Assembly: GCA_001661245.1 (NCBI GenBank)
Contig: KV454012.1
Span: forward strand, 486,174-550,173
Reading direction: 5' to 3'
Length of the DNA: 64,000 nucleotides
Source of the DNA: Pachysolen tannophilus NRRL Y-2460
Taxonomy: Eukaryota > Ascomycota > Pichiomycetes > Alaninales > Pachysolenaceae
Part shown: positions 58,101 to 64,000 of the stretch, in pieces
How positions within the stretch are numbered: the stretch's first letter is position 1
Layout: each line of letters starts with the position of its first letter
The notes under the pieces: model-generated
Told to the model about the DNA's origin: nothing
Databases searched by the model: none
What the model saw: the letters and a program-made list of their open reading frames with translations, nothing else
Program-made: the position numbers and the translations under genes

Positions 58101-58433
58101 CATTGCGGTTGAAGATGTAGATGTAGTTGCTGTTTGAAAATGTTGATTATAAAAAATATTTGTTGTATTGCTATTAAATTGTGGTGTTGGTGATCTATAA
58201 ATTAATCGTGGTGAAGGTCCCGCGCTTACATTGCCACTAGTAGACCGTTGATGTTGATGCATCACCGCTTCACTATCAACAACATAAACCGGTCTTTTTT
58301 TCTTAGATCCAGAAACTGAAGAAGCTGTTGATGAAGTTCTTTGTGGAACCATTGATGGATTACCAAATTGTAAATTTTGAATACCTTGACTAATCAGGTT
58401 CAAATCATTTTGTTCCTGGTAATTGCGAGCCAT
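55107..58433 (-). CDS. SFB3: COPII coat cargo adaptor of the Sec24 family, Sfb3/Lst1 type
   Basis: 1108 aa (S. cerevisiae Sfb3/Lst1 929). It binds Sec23 and selects cargo, notably Pma1, at ER exit sites. A disordered Gln/Ser-rich N-terminus (1-about 300, several poly-Gln runs) explains the extra length. Then come the zinc finger CRRCRTYINPL...CNMCQFA (about 399-425), the trunk domain starting near 470 (MHYVFLIDISESSIALDLPR), beta-sandwich and helical domains (LWIKQQLIKLP, YPMIVALHSLADEDC) and a gelsolin-like domain (about 950-1050). GGFFVDPNESRSIIEDTL and the YLYPMIVALHS stretch look more like Sec24C/D, hence Sfb3, than Sec24 proper. Discrimination by eye is moderate. Confidence 0.75.
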   Translation of the reverse strand: MARNYQEQNDLNLISQGIQNLQFGNPSMVPQRTSSTASSVSGSKKKRPVYVVDSEAVMHQHQRSTSGNVSAGPSPRLIYRSPTPQFNSNTTNIFYNQHFQTATTSTSSTAMAASGPYQPSGNSHGIGSTTMSAASSNQQLPLNSNFSLDTIPFQQQQLHQQQQQQQYTGTAGGLGAPFHLSPTHPQLRHLQSQVPFSNVHDNSYLLFHQTQSQPTLNRFYSSSSSTQQQYQQQQQQQQIPVLQQQLQQQQHQQQFGSSSSVPITPPPPVPQLPNSAEQLVFPTEVITDIPDTGVNLNFQPDNHIQLSSYRNELLKVWASKPDFRTFQDVAPPPCGVQVPTIVDQGIASPNFMRSSLYSIPSSKELLKVTRLPLGIIFRPFAPAEKEEIPVVDLTEFGGPPRCRRCRTYINPLMQHTPDYKIVCNMCQFASPCPPNYGSSIDVTGKRVDYYQRPELHRGVVDFIVPEEYYVEKDVPPVPMHYVFLIDISESSIALDLPRSSSDAIRQALYGGKESSNLPPNSKIAIITFDRCLHFHNLSPSLQTPSVSTVSDLDDPFIPFYGGFFVDPNESRSIIEDTLSKFESINDYSKIPDPCYGSALRVALDALKSVGGGKVSAILSKLPSWGPGSLKYKDDSNINIVERDKQVLTADENYYKMLAKDYADSGAGLDLFVISNTSVDLSNTAHVTYKTGGNLKVYRNYNVNRDERKFVFEFKASILNDVGYQGQLKVRCSSGLQLHNYYGNYTSKDGQDPILPILNSDQTFMCDFTLDDKLDTKLDAHFQAALLYTDKCGVRKVRVINMVNAVSDRAADVFAMADQDTVLNLWIKQQLIKLPTATLQSIRNLSNLDLVNMLTQYRTVVAAHTSLPNQLVFPETLTCLAMYILGFQKTKLVKSGLRDGDSKVMSWHFLNFWTLDKISFYLYPMIVALHSLADEDCMFDDETGHFSMPHHVPLASTSIEYGGCYLAFNGDKIIIFIHELVNPLLLKDLFGPNINTYSEIDPLLDELPQLDTHISTQVSNLISFITKNYMNLEFAPVQICRKGIDGVEAEFREILVEDRSSDKIYGYSDYLSHIHRSIRDKMDNEKPTKLPESGVTGGVNTLTQRFVHF
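57640..57990 (-). repeat. Poly-Gln-coding (CAR) repeats in the Sec24-family gene
   Basis: Several CAA/CAG runs (57672-57712, 57719-57762, 57934-57974) encode Gln tracts of about 7-10 residues in the disordered N-terminus. They are likely length-variable between strains. Confidence 0.8.
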
Positions 58434-58503
58434 GATATAAATATTTAATTATAAATAAATAATTATATACATACAAACAATATACATATATATATATATA
58501 AAT

Positions 58504-58534
<31 letters not shown>

Positions 58535-58897
58535 TAATATATATGTATATATATGATTATTATAACTATCTAATAGTAGTATAATTACAATATACTAACT
58601 ATCAAACTATCAATTTAATAATGAAATGTGGAATAATACTATATAGAATTTAAGATATAATTTAAAGTGTAAAAGTGATCTACGCTAAAAGGAAACAAAA
58701 AACAAAAGAAAAAAAAAATTTTTTTTTTTTTTTCTTTTTTTTTTTTTTTTTGGTGTGAAAAGTTTAATTTTCAATCCGCCTTGAAAATGAAAACTAATAC
58801 GAAAAGAAAGCAATTGGAAAAAGCAATGAAAAAAAAAAAAAAAAAAGTTAAAGTATGTAAAAGTATGTAAAATGTAAAAATGTAAATATGTATAGAC

Positions 58898-58990
58898 CGG
58901 ACATTGTTAGATCGGCAGTATCAGAGCCGGATAAAGTATTATTAAATGTTTTATGTATTTTATATTATGATTTGTAGTTCGGTTGATCGG
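58898..58990. promoter_or_regulatory. CGG-triplet cluster (possible Zn2Cys6 factor sites)
   Basis: CGG at 58898, 58913 and 58928, exactly 15 bases apart, and a further pair at 58980 and 58988 within the direct repeat TCGGTTGATCGGTT. CGG is rare in the surrounding DNA. Confidence 0.4.
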
Positions 58991-59950
58991 TTTGGGGCAA
59001 ACAATTTGATATGAATTATGATTATATGAAGATGAAGATGAATATAGTTTAGATTGATTAAGATCAAGGTGAAAAAAGATGGTAAAATAATATTAAATAT
59101 TTTTTGAAATAGAAATCGCGAAATTTACTCGTTTACATGTAACATGCTCTTATTATGAATTAAAATTTAAAAAAATAGTTATTTTAACTCAAGCATATAA
59201 ATATAAATATAAATCATATATATATATACCTAGAAATATATATATATATTAAGAAAGTCAAGCGTCACGCGAGTCACAGAAAGTCGTACTGTTTCTGCCA
59301 TCCATGTAAAGACAATAAACGTTTCTTTTCCTGATATTTATGCATTGAATAAATGATTGTTACAATTTATAATTGTTGTTATTTAATCGCGATTACAAGC
59401 ATGACAACTATAGTATTAAAATAAATAAATTGTTTTTTGTTTTTTGTTTTTATTATTATTATTTCTATCTTTCTTTAATTTTTATTTCTTAAATAGAACA
59501 AGTTTTACCGGAGTTGATGGTTTTTTTTTTCATATGTATAAGAAGAAGAAATTAACTATATATGCTTGTTGTATTAGCGCTGAAACTGCATAAAATGCAA
59601 GAAAATCGAGAATTATAATTGTCATCATAATTGCATAAAATATATAGTATAACTAAAATACTATTGAAACACCGACAAACCCATTAAATTTAAATTCTTC
59701 TTCTACACTTGTAACAATTTACAAATAACTAATTATAATTATAATTATAAAATAAAAAAAATTAAATTAAATTCAACAACTATATACTTTATTTACTAAT
59801 TAACTTATATTTTACATTATATTATCTTTTCTATATCTATAAAACGTTTTATTGAAAAATGAATTACTATAAGAAGTAAACCATATTATAAAAATTGTGA
59901 AAAACACGTGTAAAAATTTGAATTTTCAATTTGACTCTGTTTATTTTATG

Positions 59951-59975
59951 TCTTGTCTTGTCTTGTCTTGTCTTG
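59951..59975. repeat. TCTTG pentanucleotide microsatellite
   Basis: Five tandem TCTTG units, the reverse complement of the GACAA-type repeat at 446-471. Confidence 0.85.
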
Positions 59976-60303
59976 TGTTTAAAGACATGTGAAAAAGTGA
60001 AGATAGATGTACATGTTTTCAACGAATACTTAACAAAGAGAAAAATAAACCATAACAACGGTGGGTGGGTGGCTAGTCTTAATAGCTAGTCTTAATAGCT
60101 TGGCTATATAACTAACTATTTACCTACTTTATAATTATATCTAGATAATATCTATCTATCTATTTATCAGGATTTTTTTATAATATTTAGTTAGTTAAAG
60201 ATGTAAAAAATTGGCAGATTTACCGGTTATTTCCACATCTTTTTAAAAGAAATAATATATAACAAATAGAACAGGTAATACAAATAAAATAACTAATAAT
60301 ATT

Positions 60304-60334
<31 letters not shown>

Positions 60335-60411
60335 GATATGGAACAGCTGGGGGGTTTTTTTTTGAAATATCATCAGTCAGCATTTGTTCTTGTTGTGATT
60401 GAAACTTGATC

Positions 60412-61098
60412 ATGGATCGTGGACCTTTTGAATGGGTCATGGAGATACCCACAGTTACAAGATTATGGGCAATGGCAATTGTTTCTATTAGTTGTTTAGA
60501 ATATATTGGTTTATTAACAGAATTAGATTTTTATTATTCAACAACAACAGTTTTCCAAAAACATCAATATTATAGATTATTAACATCTTTCTTATATTTT
60601 GGAAATTTATCATTTGATTTAGTATTTACACTTTTTTTCGTTATTAGACATTCTGCTGCTTTAGAAGAACAATTTCATAAGACAAAAGATTATATTTGGT
60701 TTGTTGCAGTAATATGTACAATGGTAATCCTTTATTCAACTTTCATATCTGACTTATATCTTTTAGGTTCATATTTGAATGATGTATTATTATTTTTATG
60801 GTCAAGACAAAATAGTGATATTGATATGTCAATAATGGGTATTGTCCAATTTAAAGCCATTTATTTACCATTTGTATATCTAGTATTGGGTTCATTAGTT
60901 AAAGATAATAGTGGTAATATATTGAATCATTATGCTGTAGGAATTCTTATTGGTCATACATATGATTTCTTAAATTCAGCATTACCAAAATTACATGGGG
61001 GTTTTAACATAGTTAAACCAATTTGGTACTGGTTTGAAAATGAAGATGATCAAGAAGTTTTAAGAGGAGATAACAATGCAGTTGGAATAAGATTATAA
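60412..61098 (+). CDS. DER1: Derlin (Der1-like ER-associated degradation factor)
   Basis: 228 aa multi-pass ER membrane protein (S. cerevisiae Der1 211, Dfm1 341). Derlins are inactive rhomboids that thin the membrane and move misfolded proteins out of the ER with the Hrd1 ligase. The family start IPTVTRLWAMAIVS is present, followed by FQKHQYYRLLTSFLYFG (the WR motif appears as YR), then VIRHSAALEEQFHKTKDYIWF and the C-terminal GILIGHTYDFLNSALPKLHGG. There is no long C-terminal tail and no SHP box, so it resembles Der1 in length more than Dfm1. The first true ATG is 60412; TTG precedes it in frame. Confidence 0.85.
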   Translation: MDRGPFEWVMEIPTVTRLWAMAIVSISCLEYIGLLTELDFYYSTTTVFQKHQYYRLLTSFLYFGNLSFDLVFTLFFVIRHSAALEEQFHKTKDYIWFVAVICTMVILYSTFISDLYLLGSYLNDVLLFLWSRQNSDIDMSIMGIVQFKAIYLPFVYLVLGSLVKDNSGNILNHYAVGILIGHTYDFLNSALPKLHGGFNIVKPIWYWFENEDDQEVLRGDNNAVGIRL

Positions 61099-61325
61099 TA
61101 TATATATATATATATAAATCTAAAAAAAAAAGTGGTTATTATATATAGTATAGGAAAGTTAGTAAAGTAATGATATAGAAGGATTAATGAAGGAGGCAAA
61201 AATTAAAAAATAAAATAAAAAGATCAAAAAAATTATTTAGTGCGTAATTAGTAAGTAAATTATAATAATAATAATAAAACTCATCTTGTGATCTCATCGG
61301 ATTATAATCAATAATAAACAAAAGG

Positions 61326-62294
61326 ATGAATTTAGATCTTAATTCAATTCAAACAGTTCCACATTGGAATGAACGATATGAATCTTTTATTAGAGGTCCA
61401 TATGATTATTTAAAGAATAAACCTGGTAAAGAACTTCGTACTTTATTAATAGCCAAATTTAATAATTTACTTAAAGTTGAACCCCTGTCACTGTTATCTT
61501 TGGTTGAATCAATAGTGGATATCTTGCACACAGCAAGTCTCTTGATTGATGATGTTGAAGATAGTGCTAATTTAAGAAGAGGATCTCCTGTATCACATCT
61601 GATATTTGGGGTACCTATGACTATAAATTCATCAAATTATATGTATTTTATAGCAATGTTTCAATGTCTACAATTATCAAATTCATCAAACAAAATTTTT
61701 ATTGAAGAAATGATTAATTTACATAGAGGTCAAGGTTTAGATCTTTATTGGAGAGAAAGTTTGATTTGTCCCACTGAACAAGAATATATTGATATGGTTA
61801 TGAATAAAACTGGTGGATTGTTTAGATTAGCTGTAAGGCTTTTACAAGAACAATCAAAATTAAAAGTAGATTTAGTACCTTTTGCAAACTTATTGGGAAT
61901 AATATATCAAATAAGAGATGATTATTGTAATTTAACTACATACTCTAAAAATAAAGGATATTGTGAAGATATTACAGAGGGAAAATTCTCTTTCCCAGTT
62001 GTTCATGCAATAAATTCAGGGGAAAATGGTAATAAAGAGTTAATGAATATTTTAAAATTAAGAACTGAAAGTGAAGATTTAAAAAAATATGTTGTTGAAG
62101 AAATCTTACAAAAAAAAACCAATAGTTTTAAATACTGTGAAGATACTTTAAATACTTTAAAAGTACAGGGAAACCATTTATTGGATGGAATATTTAAAAG
62201 AATTAGGGAAGTGGATAATAGGCCCGATTTGGTGGATGATATTGATCTGTTAAGAGGTGTGTTATACAAGTTGTGTGACGTACAAGAATTTTGA
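61326..62294 (+). CDS. BTS1: Geranylgeranyl diphosphate synthase
   Basis: 322 aa (S. cerevisiae Bts1 335). It condenses farnesyl-PP with isopentenyl-PP to give the C20 prenyl donor for Rab and Rho GTPases. The first aspartate-rich motif LLIDDVEDSANLRRGSP (about 73-89) and the second, IIYQIRDDYCNL (about 195-206, DDxxN as in fungal enzymes), are intact. MNKTGGLFRLAVRL (about 158-171) and DITEGKFSFPVVHAI are also conserved. Two in-frame CTG codons (61485, 61491) fall where S. cerevisiae has Lys and Gln, which fits CTG read as Ser. It is convergent with the 62386 gene. Confidence 0.95.
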   Translation: MNLDLNSIQTVPHWNERYESFIRGPYDYLKNKPGKELRTLLIAKFNNLLKVEPLSLLSLVESIVDILHTASLLIDDVEDSANLRRGSPVSHLIFGVPMTINSSNYMYFIAMFQCLQLSNSSNKIFIEEMINLHRGQGLDLYWRESLICPTEQEYIDMVMNKTGGLFRLAVRLLQEQSKLKVDLVPFANLLGIIYQIRDDYCNLTTYSKNKGYCEDITEGKFSFPVVHAINSGENGNKELMNILKLRTESEDLKKYVVEEILQKKTNSFKYCEDTLNTLKVQGNHLLDGIFKRIREVDNRPDLVDDIDLLRGVLYKLCDVQEF

Positions 62295-62385
62295 TAATTT
62301 ACATATTTATATATATATATTGTATATATAAAATTCAACTAATTTATTATTTCATATGCACACTTTACATATATATATATATATA

Positions 62386-63786
62386 TCAACCCATATCCAA
62401 ATCGCCATCATTATCAATAATTGGCCCATCATTATCATTGTCGTTATTATTATTAGTCTTTGTGTTCGAAAAACTTTCTTGGAAACTACTATCATTTTTA
62501 CAGATTGTTTCATCTCCAACTTCAATTTCACCGTTACTATCCATAGGGGTCTCATTTGCATTAGACCCAGTTACTGCGGGAATAATTTCATTGATATCTT
62601 CGTCATCAAACATGCTAAAACTATCACTGTTGTAGCCCTTATCATCTGTTGTATCTCCATAATAGTTACCGTAAGTGTTATTGATCCTTCTTTTGGATGT
62701 TGGAGATGGAGTTGAGGTTTGAAAACTATGCTGAAATGTATTTATAAACCTTGGTGATTCATTGTAGTTATAGTTACTACCAATAGTATCATCACCGTAA
62801 TTATAATTATCATAAACATGCTTATTCATTTCATCAGAATAATAAGAGTAATGCGGTTCATCTTCAATGTCATTTTTAATTTCTTCAATCTTGTTAGTTC
62901 TCAAGTCAACTTCAGAGACATTACTATTGTAATACATCAGGTTCCTTTTATTGTTATTTTGTAACCATTTCCGGAAAATAAGCCATACAAGTAATTTAGG
63001 ATTATAATATTTGATCAAAGACCAATATTCTTGAACGTAAACCTCATAATATAGTTCTTCATTTGAAATTGAAATTTCATCTGAAGTTTTATTTTGCTTC
63101 AAGTGCTTATATAATTTCAATTTCCGATTATCATCATCGTCACTCATCAAGTCATCATCATAATCATCATCATCATCGTCAGTCAGAGAAGTGTCTTCAG
63201 TATCTGTATCGATATTTTTCTTCTTTTCCCGTAACTTTCTTTCACGTTTTTTTCTTGAAAGCAATTTTTCAAAACTAAATTTCTTACGCTCAATTAAATA
63301 TTTTTCATTTTTATTTTTAGATTCATCAGTGAAAATCTCATTAATTGGCTTTAAAAAACTCAGAGGAATAACCACATTTTGATGCATTTTGTCTTGTAAA
63401 TCAAAAGGTTTTGTCTTTTTATAATCAATCTCCGTATCGGGATTCTCTTGTAAAAACTGATCAATCGATGGAATGAAAATAACATCTTTTGATGACGTAT
63501 CCATATAATCAGCATCCACCGTTTCCGTTGTTACTGAATTACCATTATTTAAACCCGGTGAACCTTCAGGCGATGATTGAAACACAGATTCTTGAAGACT
63601 CAACCCAGACAAACCTTCAATAAGCCTTTTCTTCAATGAACGATTCACCTCATCATCACTATCATTATTATGCCTCTTCACACCAAACCCACCACTATAA
63701 TCAACATTACCACACTTGTATGTTTTAGCATTTTCGCTACTACTACCATTATCGTAAAAATGAGTTGAATATGGAGTAAAACTCAT
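62386..63786 (-). CDS. Uncharacterised acidic protein
   Basis: 466 aa, family not recognised. Largely low complexity. An N-terminal segment with KKRLIEGLSGLSLQES (about 52-67) is followed by VIFIPSIDQFLQENPDTEID (about 103-122) and a basic helix KKRERKLREKKK (about 176-187). A strong Asp run follows (about 201-221). The most ordered-looking part is about 243-285: EELYYEVYVQEYWSLIKYYN, PKLLVWLIFRKWLQ. The C-terminus is Asn/Ser/Asp-rich with TPSPTSKRR. The basic patches suggest a nuclear protein. No enzyme motif or membrane helix. The compact helical segment may be the conserved core in related yeasts. Confidence 0.65.
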   Translation of the reverse strand: MSFTPYSTHFYDNGSSSENAKTYKCGNVDYSGGFGVKRHNNDSDDEVNRSLKKRLIEGLSGLSLQESVFQSSPEGSPGLNNGNSVTTETVDADYMDTSSKDVIFIPSIDQFLQENPDTEIDYKKTKPFDLQDKMHQNVVIPLSFLKPINEIFTDESKNKNEKYLIERKKFSFEKLLSRKKRERKLREKKKNIDTDTEDTSLTDDDDDDYDDDLMSDDDDNRKLKLYKHLKQNKTSDEISISNEELYYEVYVQEYWSLIKYYNPKLLVWLIFRKWLQNNNKRNLMYYNSNVSEVDLRTNKIEEIKNDIEDEPHYSYYSDEMNKHVYDNYNYGDDTIGSNYNYNESPRFINTFQHSFQTSTPSPTSKRRINNTYGNYYGDTTDDKGYNSDSFSMFDDEDINEIIPAVTGSNANETPMDSNGEIEVGDETICKNDSSFQESFSNTKTNNNNDNDNDGPIIDNDGDLDMG

Positions 63787-64000
63787 ATATTTTTAACAAA
63801 AACCCACAAAGAAAGAAACAAAAAAAAAAAACAAGAAAAAAAATTACTTTTACCGTCCTTGCTTCCCTTTAGCTTTTTCACCACAATTCATAAAAGAAAA
63901 ATTAATTCCAATCAAGAGAATAACAATAAAAGATAAAAACCTTGTATAAATAGATATTTAATTTTTCTATACGCATTGAAACAATTTTTAATCCGCCACC
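63787..64000. other. Upstream of the last gene; window edge
   Basis: 214 AT-rich bases at the window end, including A runs. Nothing recognised. Confidence 0.4.

Larger units (their letters stand above)
58434..60411. promoter_or_regulatory. Long divergent intergenic region (2.0 kb), no gene seen
   Basis: Separates the Sec24-family gene from the derlin gene. It includes TA repeats (58480-58555, 59217-59250, 60306-60335), a T-rich block (58720-58751), a cluster of CGG triplets (58898-58990), AGCGTCACGCGAGTCAC (59261-59277), a single CACGTG (59905-59910), and a TCTTG pentamer repeat (59951-59975). No ORF over 63 codons, no tRNA and no recognisable snoRNA. The unusual length leaves room for an unannotated ncRNA. 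Confidence 0.5.

Noticed and set aside
1-64000. Retroelements, DNA transposons, CRISPR arrays, rRNA genes
   Set aside because: No reverse transcriptase, integrase, transposase, terminal repeat pair or rRNA-like sequence was seen; the TA-rich and A/T-run tracts are simple sequence.

Overview
The window is chromosomal DNA from an AT-rich budding yeast (Saccharomycotina). It carries 34 protein-coding genes (33 if the second APT1 copy is an assembly artefact) and one tRNA gene. Three genes have spliceosomal introns with yeast signals (GTATGT, GTAAGT or GTAAGC donors; TACTAAC or TACTAAT branch sites). Two things point to the CUG-Ser clade (Candida/Debaryomyces relatives). In-frame CTG codons fall at Ser or polar positions of conserved families (cyclophilin, geranylgeranyl-PP synthase). 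The ribosomal protein gene RPS17 has a Candida-style Tbf1 + Cbf1 promoter instead of a Rap1 promoter. If the clade call is right, every CTG rendered as Leu in a standard-code translation should be read as Ser. I saw no retroelement, DNA transposon, CRISPR array or rRNA gene.

Layout. 1-9.6 kb: RAD33 (repair), ERV25 (p24 cargo receptor), a farnesylcysteine lyase-like flavoprotein, SPT5 (elongation factor) divergent from a PPIL3-type cyclophilin, and spliced MRPL39. 10-18.1 kb: HOL1 (polyamine transporter), then two paralogous GNAT acetyltransferases in inverted orientation around APT1. APT1 appears twice, identically, on the two sides of a 298-N gap, most likely an unmerged contig overlap. 18.7-31.4 kb: DOT1, UNG1, a YML020W-like hydrolase, FMC1, an uncharacterised protein with several ubiquitin-like (beta-grasp) segments, a spliced zinc-ribbon membrane protein, an EHT1/EEB1-like acyltransferase and UTP6. 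31.4-43.2 kb: a type I membrane protein, ADA2 divergent from RPS17, an ECM11-like meiotic protein, the homeodomain repressor YOX1 and vacuolar PPN1. 43.9-54.8 kb: an uncharacterised single-pass membrane protein and an alpha/beta hydrolase (both with an apparent one-base indel in an A run), MCM4, tRNA-Glu(UUC), and EXO1 divergent from a CUE-AlkB-GRF demethylase. 55-64 kb: SFB3/LST1-type COPII coat, a Der1-like derlin, BTS1 and an uncharacterised acidic protein.

How the pieces connect. These are mostly housekeeping genes, but some regulatory logic is readable. The MCM4 promoter has an Mcm1-type early-cell-cycle box flanked on both sides by homeodomain sites, plus MCB elements. The homeodomain repressor expected to act on such sites, YOX1, lies 11 kb away behind its own MCB/SCB elements. 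UTP6 has a perfect ribosome-biogenesis RRPE. DNA repair is well represented (RAD33, UNG1, EXO1, AlkB-like). Start codons were re-chosen at the first in-frame ATG wherever a longer reading frame began with TTG or GTG.
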